Source of the DNA: Ampelomyces quisqualis
Taxonomy: Eukaryota; Ascomycota; Dothideomycetes; Pleosporales; Phaeosphaeriaceae
DNA length: 64,000 bases
Assembly: GCA_018398575.1 (NCBI GenBank)
Contig: JAGTXZ010000010.1
Location: forward strand, 1,116,001-1,180,000
Direction: 5' to 3'
Shown in pieces: positions 22,600 through 34,100 of the stretch. The number at the start of each line of letters is the position of its first letter. Position 1 is the first letter of the stretch. The position numbers were made by a program, and so were the translations under genes. Below the pieces are notes generated by a model. It was not told the origin of the DNA, ran no database searches, and was given only the letters and a program-made list of their open reading frames with translations.

Positions 22600-23048
22600 T
22601 AAAACAGTCTACTTTATTTGTAAACTTTAAATATAGTCTCCTAATAGAGATATAATTTTAACATTTCTAAATATATATAGCGGAAAGGATATACTAAAGT
22701 TAAGAGCAAATTCCTCTAGTCAACTTTTACTTTACCTAAGACTCTAGTATACCTAGTAGCTGTTCTAGATTTAATGTACAAATTTCACAAATTCTAATTT
22801 CTAAGTTTTTAACAATATTTATTACTAATAATAGAAGCCTTTAAAATAGCAGTAGTATAGCCTAATAGTATAATTCTAGCGTGTTATAAGCTATAGCAAA
22901 ATATTTATAATCTATACAAGAGGATTGTGTATATTATTTGTTTGCAGAATTATAAATAGTATTATAGGATATAAAGTTCTAACAAACTCTAGAGTCTGTT
23001 CTATATTTAACCCTATTGTACCTTAGAGCTTGCTACTATATATAATCT
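22600..23048. repeat. small AT-rich, probably RIP-mutated remnant
   Basis: About 450 bp of strongly AT-rich sequence with sharp edges lies within GC-balanced DNA, and looks like the large island on the left. No coding motif or paired LTR was identified. Its likely origin is a short transposon remnant. Confidence 0.5.
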
Positions 23049-24079
23049 TCCATCAAACGCATTAAAAGTTTGGGTACACGCCAACCCATATGCCAAGATC
23101 AGTGTCCTAGAGTCGTATGGAGAACATGCGCTCAATCACGATTCACACGCTACTGCAGTGGGGCCAGCGGCCCGCGCCCTACCGCCGAACACCTACTAGC
23201 GCCGATGCAGAATGCTAGCTTCTGATCTTGTTGCGACTTGTCCTCCCTGAAATCGGTCCGGTGCCACAGGCGCATGCATCTTGTCAAATACGACGGAAAA
23301 TGACGAAAGCAGCTTTGAGACTATTGAATCTGGCACATTCCGTCACATTTATTGACCTGCCATACTAGGGGATCTATACATGCAGTTATGGTGGTGGCAG
23401 GTATGTAGAATCTGTCCGAGCTGTCCCATTCTGGTCAATCAGTCCGTCTTTTCCTTAAGACTGCCTACTGTGGTTTGCATGACCACGTGCACACTCTAGC
23501 GTCATCAAGAGCCTGCGTCAAGATACGGAATTTCCCCTCCTAGTTTTGCCTCAGCACCGTAGTAAAAAGCCAAAGAAACTACAGAAGCATGGATCGCACG
23601 ATAGATACGGTCACTGCTGTACTACCGGGCGGATCGTCGAGGGATTTTCTTTTCCTCGGAGTAAGTTCCGCGCACTCGACGAGCAACATCGACCACCTTT
23701 GGGCCCTGTAGTATCTTGCATGGTGACATCTTTTCCTCGCCGGCCTCAACATGCAGAGGCCCAATCATGGTGCCCTGCAGCATCTTGTATCGTGACATCT
23801 TTTCCTCGCTGAACATGCAAGGGCTCAATTGGGGGGCCCCAAGCGCAGCCCCCCCACATTCAGCCGCAGCCCCACTCAATAATCCAGAGATCTGGCGATC
23901 ACAGATTCGGTGATTGATTGATTTTGGTTTAAAGTCCGTTCACGGCCTTCTTTGGGATACTTTTGGACGGGTGCGGCTCTACTGTGGTATCAGGCAAAAG
24001 TACTCCATGTGGGTCATTTTCTTGGCCCGGTATCAAGCTATACTAACTTCAGATGAAACAGTATTATATACATTTCTCG
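23049..24079. repeat. gene-free stretch with an imperfect tandem duplication at 23,700-23,830
   Basis: I find no convincing gene. Two adjacent units, about 75 bp apart, share TATCTTGCATGGTGACATC / CATCTTGTATCGTGACATC followed by TTTTCCTCGC and an AACATGCA block. The short frames over this area are products of the repeat. Confidence 0.45.
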
Positions 24080-24372
24080 AACCTTCAGCCAAGCCTAGTA
24101 CTTTGTGAGGCCTCCACAAACAAAAGAGATCAGTGTCTCTACTTGCTCTGGGGAGAGTAGGGCTGGTCTGCCCGAGCGCTTCTGGGGAGTAGCTAGTACA
24201 GTGAGTAAGTACTAAACTTGATTAATACTGCCTCCATGTACTTGGCTATAAACTTCTGTGTATAGCCTACGTCGTGTAGTGCTCTAATAATAAGCCGTTC
24301 ATCGCGTGTAAGATATTGGTGAGGGGCCTGTTGGCGTTAGCGTTAACATTAAGTAGGTGGAGGTGTTTCCAT
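24080..24372 (-). mobile_element. Tc1/mariner transposase N-terminal relic
   Basis: From an ATG at 24,372 the minus strand gives, after a few stop codons, a helix-turn-helix segment typical of Tc1/mariner transposases (LTRDERLIIRALHDVGYTQ, then FIAKYMEAV). It is followed by degraded sequence matching the second HTH and linker (RSARADQPYSP, then VEASQSTRLG). Stops interrupt it and the DDE catalytic domain is missing. It lies just upstream of the MATE gene. Confidence 0.5.
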
Positions 24373-24897
24373 TGTTGTGGGATAAGATGAGAGGTAGTTG
24401 AGGTGAAGGATTGTTGCCAGCAGGGCCGGGCAGAGCGTTGCATTCATAGCTTCAGGGGCTCATACGTTACTATACAAATTACTATGGATTAGCATGTAAT
24501 ATATGAGACTACAGTGCTTTCAATCTCTGGGTGCACGGTGCGGCTTGGGCCCCCACATGGAGTACTTTTGCCTTTGACCACAGTAGGATTACGGTATTGC
24601 TTCACCTATTAGATTGTACCCATTGTATGGGCTACGTAGGTGGTGTTATAGCGCTCCTCCGGTCTGAGACACCTACTGGCCATTGTCAATTCCATTGCGT
24701 CACTGTTCTCAGGTGTATTCCCTCGGAGCCTCTTCTCTCTCTGAATCCTTTGCCAGCCTTCTTTTCGGCAGCTCTCTATGCCACACATTGTTTGCTTGTC
24801 GCATTCTTCGACTAATTGAAAATACAAATTCTGACCTCCTACGCGACGATTTATCTGGAGGCCACCACAAGCTCCTTCATCGTGTACTAGTCGACAA

Positions 24898-26819
24898 ATG
24901 GAAGGCTTGTTTACATCTACGGCACGCAGCGAGCACTCCAGAGCTTTGAACGCCGACGAGGAGTCGAATTATGGCACCGAATCCCGAATGGTATCTGAAC
25001 GTACCTCTCTACTGCGTGGAAATATCGAAATACCATCTCATGACTTAGACGGTTCGAAGAGCACGACAACTTGGCAGCTCGAAGCGAAGGTGATATCCAA
25101 GTCTTCTGCCCCGCTAATCTTGACCTTTCTGTTGCAGTATTCGTTACCGATCGCAAGCATTGTCACTGTGGGGCAAATAGGAAAAGTTGAGCTTGGTGCT
25201 GTGAGTTTAGCATCCAGTATGTCTTACAAAATCCGACTTTGTCTTCCAGTAGACCATATGCTTTTACATGAAACTGACGCCAGTTCAGTGACCGCTTCAA
25301 TTACCGGCTGGACCGTCTACGCCGGCCTTTCCACTTCTCTCGACACATTATGCTCTCAGGCCTACGGCGCGGGCCACCATCATCTTGTTGGTCTCCAACT
25401 TCAGCGAATGCTCTACTTTATCTGGTTCATCAGCATACCAATCGCTATAGTTTGGTCCCTCGGCACTCAGATACTCTCTCGCATTGTCCCGGAACCAGAA
25501 ACAGCCCGTCTTGCTGGCCTATATCTTAAGGTTCTTATCCTTGGGGCTCCCGGGTATGGTACTTTCGAGGCTGGAAAACGATATATGCAGGCTCAGGGCC
25601 TGTTCCACCCAACGATGTACATCCTTCTGATATGCGCACCGTTGAATGCCCTCATGCATTATGCTTTTGTCTGGAAGCTTAACTGGGGGTTTGTGGGGGC
25701 ACCGATAGCTGTTGCCATCACGCAGAACCTCATGTCGTTTCTACTCCTACTTTACGTCTGGTTAGTGGACGGCTCACAATGCTGGGGGGGGTTCGATCGC
25801 AAAGCCCTGAAGAACTGGATGCCAATGATTAGGCTGGCGCTACCTGGACTGATCATGGTCCTTGCTGAGTTCTTAGCTTACGAGATAACAACGCTATCTG
25901 CAAGTTGGTTAGGTTCAACACCACTGTTCGTATCCCGGAGTATGAAGCATGTGTCCTACATCAAAGGCTGCTTGACGGGGTCAACAAAAAGATGAATCGA
26001 CCTTGTCAAGCATATTCTTTGGCTCAAATGAGCGCTTCTTACTTTTCTTCTTGTCTGTCCCATAGGCTAACTCAGCACAGGGTACGTTCACAACGCTGTT
26101 ATAGCACAGTAGCCGTTTTCTGCTAAGTACAATCCTCTCCATTTGGAACCTGGTTAACCTGTTGCTTTGTAACCCACAGGCTGCTCAAAGTGTGTTGGCA
26201 AGTCTCACCACTATCATGTTCCAGATCCCGTTCCCATTAAGCGTAGCGGCTTCCACACGAATCGCCAATTCAATAGGGGCGGGTTCTACCCGCAGCGCAA
26301 GAACTACAGCTAAAGTAGCTATGGTTTTCGCAGCTGGTGTCGGCATACTCAATCTCTCGGTCGTATCTATTCTTCGCAATTACATTCCGCGTTTGGTCAC
26401 GCAGGATGAGGAGGTCATTGACCTGGTGTCGAAAATGCTGCCACTTTGTGCAACATATCAACTTTTTGATGCATTGGCGTGCAACTGCAACGGCATTCTA
26501 CGAGGACTGGGCAGACAGGAAGTTGGTGGATATGTGGGGCTGTTTGCTTATTATGTAATCGGTCTACCCATTGGCCTTGGCACAGGGTTTGGAGCAGGTT
26601 GGGGCTTGTACGGGCTGTGGGGTGTAAGTTCTCCTTCTACGCAATCACTGTCTCGGCGCGAAGGCTGAGTACGGTAACATGCACAACTTTACGCTGACAA
26701 TCAGCCAGGGGCTGGCTGTTGCGCTCGGGCTTGTGTTCATTGTCGAAAGTATTTTTATATACCAAGCAAGTTGGGAATACGCGGTGGATGAAGCGCGAAG
26801 ACGCAACTCTATAGGTTGA
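24898..26819 (+). CDS. MATE-family multidrug/toxin extrusion transporter
   Basis: Polytopic membrane protein that would export organic cations or metabolites in exchange for H+ or Na+, at the plasma or vacuolar membrane. Exons: 24898-25216, 25289-25929, 26180-26623, 26709-26819, total 504 residues, a normal MATE length. Exon 2 opens with the family signature GLSTSLDTLCSQAYGAG and HLVGLQLQRM; exon 3 carries IPFPLSVAASTRIANSIGAG. About 12 hydrophobic segments follow a hydrophilic N-terminus of some 60 residues. The junction between exons 2 and 3 is the weak point: a 250-bp intron with donor GTATCC leaves one extra Phe compared with relatives, and a small alternative exon or mild decay is possible. 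The last intron has a good CTGAC branch site. Confidence 0.78.
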
Positions 26820-26910
26820 GAGACAAAGCAAATAGCTCCAAACTATCTAATAATGTGCAGCTAGGGCAGCGAAGATAGCCATATGCAGTGCGATCTGAGT
26901 ACTCCGTAGA

Positions 26911-27250
26911 GGAATTATGACGCTTTCTGAAATACCAGGTGCCACCTGAATCTGGTGAAGATCAACACTGTATTTAAGTGCAACTGTATGAAGAGCTTAC
27001 AACGCGCTGTAAATTACACAGACTACTTGTAGTAATAATAGAGTTCCTCTAAGTATAATACTGAAAAAGATCTAAATTGTTTGTGCAGAAGAGTGTAAAG
27101 TTGGTGAAGTTAATTGATAAGGGCGCTAAAATTTAACTTGGTGGCTAGACTTGGCGTATATACACACAACAGTATATAAACTACACCCTACGACTCTGAT
27201 CTATGCCAAAAATCGGTGGCACCTGGTATTTCGGAAAGCACCCATAATCC
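26911..27250. mobile_element. MITE-like element with about 36-bp terminal inverted repeats
   Basis: Left end 26,911-26,946 and right end 27,215-27,250 are inverted copies; both contain GAAATACCAGGTGCCACC and differ at only a few positions nearer the ends. The roughly 270-bp interior is AT-rich without a coding frame. This is the structure of a non-autonomous DNA transposon. No clear target duplication could be fixed. Confidence 0.6.
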
Positions 27251-27932
27251 TCCAGGGCGTTGGTTCACATGGTCAACAGTGCCATCACTCTTGATGATTT
27301 GTTCTGCTGCGTGTTGACTGTAAATATCTGTCTGTTAACGTAACATGGCATGGACGTGAGTGATACGGAGTACTTGTTTGTTTTTAGCTCTTAAGTTGGC
27401 CCAGGAGTCAGCTTGTCAGTGTCTGAGCCAGGGGACAAAGGAACTGCAAAAACATACAACAGCGGGGATTCGCTAGTGGTCACCCACCTAACTACTAGTC
27501 CGCCGGTACGTTGCTTAAATAGGGCTGAGCGAACGGGAAGCCTTGTTTTCAACGTCCTATGGTCGTATATGCCAGGAATGTACCATTCATACAAACATAA
27601 CTTTTGCAAATGAGGCTGAGGAGCCGCACATGAACTACAACACAACAAACAGAGACCAGTCATAAGACAATATAACATACTCCGATCGCGCAGTACTGAT
27701 CACTATGACACTTGGCATCTTTAACTGTCAAATCGTGCCCCAAAGTGACCAAGTCATTGGCGTATCCACGTCCCTACATTCCTCTATACCTGCCACAACG
27801 GCACGCTGGTCGCTCCCCCCCTCCACCTCCCCTCTTCAATCATTCCCAAATCTTTCCATAGCATATATTTCAGCTGCAAATCATGCGCTGTAATGAAGTT
27901 ATTCAATCCCAGCTGGTATAACTCTGTTGTGT
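27251..27932. other. intergenic, nothing recognised
   Basis: No feature could be supported. A 62-codon frame at 27,705-27,893 has no recognisable motif and lacks coding character. Confidence 0.4.
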
Positions 27933-29105
27933 TTAAGTTTCAACCTCGAGGGCAACTGGGAAAATAAGCTTACAGCCATCTTCGAAAAGATAGGTGCCAT
28001 GAGGGTTGGTTTTGGTAAGATAGACTCCAACTCGGTATGATAAGTTGGAATCAAAGTCACGTATGAACGGTGAGATGACCGATTGCTCACAACATGGTGC
28101 ACTTTGGGTTTCCTGGTGGGCAGACAATTTACTAGAGAAGAGGAGCAACGGGAAGAGCTTGTCGACCACAGCGTGACGGGACGCTGGAGCGAAGGGTTGA
28201 TGTTGGGCGATACTCAAAAGCCCTGTGGAATGTAGGTGAAATCAGGTCTTGAGTACCGGGTTAGGAACCGATGTGCGAAGCAATTTGCAGGTAGGACATT
28301 GGGAGTCCACCAGCTGCTCTGCACTTTGCGGCTCAAATGGCAATCTATGGTGAACCGCGTTTACCAGATGCTTAAAGCCTTGGATAGTATCCTCAAGGTC
28401 TTGTTGCGTGTAAGAAGGCATCATCCACTGTTCTGTGCACTCCTGCTTCCCACCGTCACTCTCATCCACGGCCACAATTTTTCCTTGGTCGATCATATGG
28501 ATAAAGCCATCAAGTATCATCTCAAGAGGCAGCCATATCTGCTGCCTATTGATGGTAATTTCAGTATCACGCATGGATGAGTGCTGCATAGCTCATCTTG
28601 ATCCAGAATCAGCCCTAGAGGATGAGTAGCGCCCAGCGCCCAATTCGCCATGTAAAGCGTAATACAGCGTCATGTGTTCGAATAATCCTCGGCATCGGCG
28701 TATTTTTGTTAAACCCAAGTTCTTCTGGTGAGCCTAGACGTGCCAGATACCGATGGAACAGATGCGATTTCGGCGCGTTCTACAATGCGAACCTACGCCA
28801 AGCTGCTTTCAGGAAAGACATTACAGAGACACCAAGATATTTCATTGTGCTTATCGAGGGTGTCGAAACTCTGACCACGCTGGGTCCAGCCTAGTTCCAC
28901 AATGTAGTTGTGGAATGCAGCACAACGTTCGTGATCGAGGCCGTCTAGGTCTCTCAGCGGAAGCTCGTACCTGATCCTCGATTCTGCCATGATTTTGCGT
29001 TTCGAAAGGAGATGTGCAAAGCCATCGTCTTGGGTGATGAACTTTCGTAACCTGATCAAGCCCATTTGGTCGCATGTGAAAACACGTAGGTTTGAAGATG
29101 TTCAA
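27933..29105 (-). pseudogene. broken multi-segment gene of unknown function
   Basis: Three minus-strand frames look like real protein and follow each other: 29,065-28,793, then a stretch ending at a stop before the frame 28,589-28,242, then 28,217-27,933. They contain conserved-looking blocks such as YELPLRDLDGLDHERCAAF, INRQQIWLPLEMILDGFIH with MIDQGKIVAV, and RVGVYLTKTNPHGTYLFED. Between them are an in-frame TAG, a TGA and a frame change that I could not bridge with convincing GT-AG introns. I do not recognise the family. Either introns with unusual signals were missed or the gene is disabled. Confidence 0.4.
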
Positions 29106-29582
29106 GTGTAACCTCGTCCGATCTTGTCGAAATGTTTGAATGATACTTCAAGGTGAAAGTGCGGTGACGTAACGCAACATTAGTGCGAACTTGTAGAATT
29201 GGATACAAGAACGGGATCTCTGTCACGTTAGGGAGTCTCAGCGCTCTGCAGTGTGTTATCTCGGTTACCTATCGTGGCCTTCTGGGTAGGCATCAGTTTC
29301 GTTTCTCTGATTTATACACAGAGCATCAATGCAGAAGACCAACTGTCGCTCGGGGCTCCGAACATGCATCAATATGACGTGAAAATTCATTGTGATGCTA
29401 TCTCGCAAGCCGTGAACAAGTATTGTTTTTGCTTTGACCATGGTACCGAAGATACGCGAACCACATTTGTCAAATTTTGGTCACATCTGGTATTTATAGT
29501 CATTTGCCTTTCTTTTGGCCCTTCTTTCTCTCCATGCTAGAATCTAAGTTCATTCTCAACGGCGAAAGAGTTCTACCACGCA

Positions 29583-30489
29583 GTGTCAACCAACTCCCCC
29601 CCCCTCCCACAACGCAAGCTAGGAAACACCATGGATTATCTCGACGACCTAGGTCAAGAAGCCACCAATGCACTCTGCGAGCTAAGCGATCCAAACTCGT
29701 CAATCCGTATGTCTTGCACAATCAAACTATCCCCGGACGCGGATGACGCTCTACAACTCGTCAATAAGAAACAAGAGTCCACCACTATCACGTTTCACCC
29801 CTCACAAAACAATATGGATTACCTTTTCAAACTCCCGGTCCCCATTATGTCCATCATCCTCGCTGCGGCCGACATCCTTCCCTCCCAAACCAAATTTGTC
29901 CACGGCGAAAGCGAAGACGGCATCGCCCAATTCTGCCAAATTACATTCACCTCCGTACCCCTAATCAAAACCTGGCTGAGCAACACATACCCACATATAC
30001 TCCAAACCTTCATCTCATAAACATCGCGTGCAAAGCGCTATCCCCACACTCCGCATACCCAACTCTTGGGCTCGATACTACACTCCCTCAACATCGACCT
30101 CAAAGCATACCTTCTGCCGCATTTCACCCCCAGCAAGACGAGTACCCGCTGTGGTACTTTTTCTACGGTACACTACTAGCAGACTCCAACTTTCTAAGCC
30201 GAAATATTCGGTGAGTCATCAGAAAGTCGACCAATACTTCTGCGCGCCACAATTCATGGTGGAAAGCTGCGCACGTGGGGCAAAAACTTAAAAGTACTGA
30301 TAGATAGTCCGGGATCGAGCGTGGAAGGGTGGAAGTGTGTCGCGAGATCGAGAGTGTGGGTTGCGCGCATTCGAGACAAACAAGTATGAGGTTGTTAGAG
30401 TGGAGATGATGGTAAGGGATGGGGGTGGAGAACGGGCAGTGAAAGGGTGCACGTTTCGATTTGCCGGGAAAGAGTGGGAGTTCCATTGA
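29583..30489 (+). pseudogene. gamma-glutamylcyclotransferase-like (GGCT/AIG2 fold) gene, frameshifted
   Basis: The N-terminal part (29,583-30,018) is open and reads as a hydrophilic protein of about 145 residues that I do not recognise. It runs into a GGCT/AIG2-like domain in changing frames: SLNIDLKAYLLPHFTPSKT at about 30,089-30,145, then WYFFYGTLLADSNFL (the glycine-rich YGTL signature) one frame over at about 30,152-30,200, then IHGGKLRTWGKN near 30,255-30,290, and finally FETNKYEVVRVEMMVRDGGG to a TGA at 30,487-30,489. At least two small indels are needed to join these pieces, and no introns fit. It was probably an intact cyclotransferase-like gene that is now disabled, unless the assembly has errors. 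Confidence 0.6.
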
Positions 30490-31117
30490 CTGTGCATAAG
30501 CAAACGTTGTGCAACCCCCACCCTAATCCGCAGGGTAAATCAGTGAAGACACCTACCTTAAGCAGATATCCTCCGCTGGCTGCGTTAAAGGTAAAGTTAC
30601 AATGATGAAGTCGTACGAACACTTCCCGAACATGGCTACAAGTCGAATGTAGTATACTTCGAAGGTCGTACGGCACTAGAATTATGCGTAAGCCATTGCA
30701 AGCAACCTGAAGATAAGATTCTGCTTGTGAAAAATTATGGTACAGTACTGCATATAGCAGCAGGAGATGGCCCGGTAGATATTCATGTGCGCCTACAGAA
30801 ACTGTGCTAGTATGCTCGGGAGTATGAAGGCGGCTATCAGAGCGGGTAGAGACGCGCGTCATCTCTGGTTTGCTTACGCGATTGGCGAGGAGGGAAGTCT
30901 GAAGAGTATTTTGGCGTGCTTGGCGCTTGGGCAGAGGGTAGAGTAAATGATCTTTGCGCCGGGAGACTTGTTCGGTCATACGGTTGCGCACTCGTGTCCA
31001 TACGAAAACTCTGAATGGGCCAGGAGTTACAGCCACTGTATCTCCGATGACCGGACGAATCACTTCATTCTATACTTTTTGGTTCCGCGGTGCCCACCTC
31101 CATGACTTTGTCTACAC
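30490..31117. other. intergenic, no gene supported
   Basis: A 222-codon minus-strand frame covers much of this stretch, but its composition is unlike the neighbouring proteins, it holds no recognisable motif and it overlaps the GGCT-like pseudogene. I do not call it. Confidence 0.4.
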
Positions 31118-34100
31118 TCAAATATTTTCACCGCCAGCGAACCTCTCCTTTCTCCCATGTACACTCTCGTACTCTTCCCAAATACTCCTCCAGACATCCT
31201 TCTCACTACGACTCAGTCCCGCAAACATTGCATCCAGTCCCTCTCTGTGCAAGCTCGCAGTGCCAACAACCTCCCATAGTCCAGGCATCAACTTCGTTCG
31301 CACGGCGGGTTGTAGTCGCGCTGCAAGTTGGAAGCGGCAGAACGATGCGAGAAGCGGGTATAAGAAGTGACTTGTTCGCTCGCGCGCCGCCTTCACTGGA
31401 TCATTGAGGTCCTTGGACTTGCGCGAATGCTGATGAGTCTTCGAGATTGACGATTGTGGCGGGTTGCACAGCGTGCTCAGAAGACGTGTATACTCTGCGC
31501 CATTCGTTGGTGTGAGGCAGACAGGTTCGGTTGGGGTGTTTGATCTCAGCCACGATGGGAGCGCGCCACTACGAGCTGAAGTGGGCATAAATAGGCAGAA
31601 AAGTAGGCCTTGAAGAAGAGGCAGGAGAATATGAGACCGCCCTCCTACTTTGTTGCGATGTACGAGAAGCATCAATCGGCTTGTTTCGCAAAGTCGAGTG
31701 AAGATGTGACTTGCGTTGGCGGCAGGAAGTGCGGGACTAGTCCGCGAGGTGAGCTTAGTCAGAACACGAAAGACACATTCGATGCTGTGTTGTGACGTGA
31801 GCGATGCTTTGTGGTTCAAAATTGTGTCGATGCCATCCATTAGTGCGTTGAAGCATATGGCGTCGGACGTCTGGGCAAGCAGGGTGCAAAGTCTAGGCAG
31901 GATAGAGAGCTGCTTCGATCTTAGTGCAGTGTCATTGGACGCTTTGTCTGGTAATGTTGCGATCAGATCCTTGAGGATGGAATATGAAGCAGGCTGAGCT
32001 GGAATATCTTCAACCTCCGCGAGAAGCTGTACCAAGCCTAACTTGTCCGCTGTTTTTAGCGGCGTGAGAACTCCAGTAATAGTCATAAGAGCAGACCTCT
32101 TCGATTCTGCATCCAAAGGCCCACGGAGTAATTTGGTGGTAAGTGCTACGAGCCAATTCGCATCCGGATATAGCTTGTACTTGGCCACCAGCTTGTGCAA
32201 CCGGGCAACATATTCGGCCACCTCAGTAGAGCCAGACTGAATTGAAGTTATGTACGCGTTGAGATCGGCATTCTCGTTGATCCAGGTGCGTAACCAAGCA
32301 GTTGTCGCCTTCAACTGTGTAGGATCCTCGAGAAGAGCGGGAGACAACTCGTTGAAAGCTTCTAAGACATCTTCAAATGATGCAATATCTCCTGGGTCTG
32401 TACCATCATCCAGGAGGCAATGCTTCAGCAATCCAATGTACTGCTTCATACTCAATAGTTGTGAGTCCTTCTGCTCCAGAATGGTAGCTCGCAGGATGGC
32501 AAGTCCAGTAGCAGATACTTTCTTGTTGCCCTGGGTCAATGTGTTGAGCTTCTTCTGGTATTCGCCGAGGAAGGCTCTACTCTGAGCCTGATTCTGATTG
32601 GGAATGATGTGAGCAAGAGTCTTTTGACACAGCAATTGAAGCTGCTGCAACACGGTTCGCGACGGCGAATGCCGCTTCTGAAGTTGAGCGGCGATGTCGA
32701 AGATGACGGCACCGTCAGTGGAGATTTTTGCCGACGCGTTAGGTACCTCCATGAGCTGCACCATAGCGGCGAGCGACTCCGTGTCGGTTACAGAATTCGT
32801 AGTCAAGAGTGTTGAGATCTGGTCCAGAATAGCCTCTCTTCTTTCTCGAGACAATTCCGACGGCTGTACGTTGAGTAGACTCTGAAGGGCAACATGATGT
32901 AGCCGCAGATCATCACCCTGACCCAGAGCTTCGGAGAGTGCGGAGGAATACGCAGCATGTAATGAGTAGCTTCCTTGCCCCAAGATTGCTTCAGAAATGG
33001 AGCCGGAGACGTGGTCAATAACATCATGATCTAGCGATGAGATCTTTCCGAATATAGCGTAGATGGAGTCTGGCGAGACTTTTGGGTCCAAATGACTCAA
33101 AAGTTGGACGAAATTCGCGCAGAATATCTCCATCATTGCTCGGTCCTCCTGGGTATCAAATCGGCCCACAGATAGGTTCGTCACGACCTCCCGAAGGCTA
33201 TCTCGCACGCGTGCCTCGGACCCGGGAACTGTTTGCAGGCGATCACATGCATCGAACAAGAACAACATCGCGACCGCTCGTGCAGGCGAGTCCACTTGTC
33301 GGCCAGCTGAGACTTTGCGGCTAGCTGACACATCTTTCTGGGCCTGCTCCATGAGTGGATATAGGAGGGATTGTTGTAGCTCCGAAGATGCATGCATCTC
33401 GATCGGCCACAGCTTCGCCATGAGCAGACATAAAGTGGTCCAGGAGAGGCCAAGACGGGTATATGAGGTGTATCGGTCGTCTTGGACGCGTTCCGTGTAA
33501 GACACAAACAGCGAGTGCAGTTGCGGTTTGAGCCCAGCCACAATTTCGTCGGAGCGAATCGACTGTAGTACTGCAGGGATAATGACGGCGCTAGCACAAG
33601 CTTTTTTGTAGGGCGCGAGTTTTCGAACGTTGACATCTCCCATCTCTTGGGTCGCTAAAACATCGCCCCAGACTTCTAGACGACTGGCATGCTCTTGTAC
33701 AAGTGTGGCAATCTGATCTTGGGTGAGAGAATGTTCGAATAGCTCCGTAAAAGCACTTGTCAGAAAGTGGTCCTCCCAGATAGGCTCTGTGTTCTCTCTC
33801 ATAGCTTTGCGGTTGGTATATTTGTAGCTGCTCACCAATTGATCATCCCACCTGCGCATGAAGCCGAGAAGGTTGCGGTTCTTCGAATAGGCTGATATTA
33901 TGGGAGTGATAACACGTGCCAAGATCAAGTATCTGCTTGCCGCTGGCTTCGCCATCACCAGGACAGAGTCAGCATCAGGCATATCTTGATCCGAGTCTTT
34001 TTGAGCATCTACGAAGCCTTCGCCATCGAAGTCGGCTTTCGAGATAAGGCTGAAGAGAAATTCTGTCAGGTCTTTCGGCTGCTTCTTGGCAACGTTTGAG

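Noticed and set aside
23546..23913. Overlapping ORFs of 60-90 codons on both strands
   Set aside because: They derive from the imperfect tandem duplication and have no protein-like motif.
30395..31063. 222-codon minus-strand ORF
   Set aside because: Its composition is unlike a folded protein, it has no motif and overlaps the end of the GGCT-like pseudogene on the other strand.
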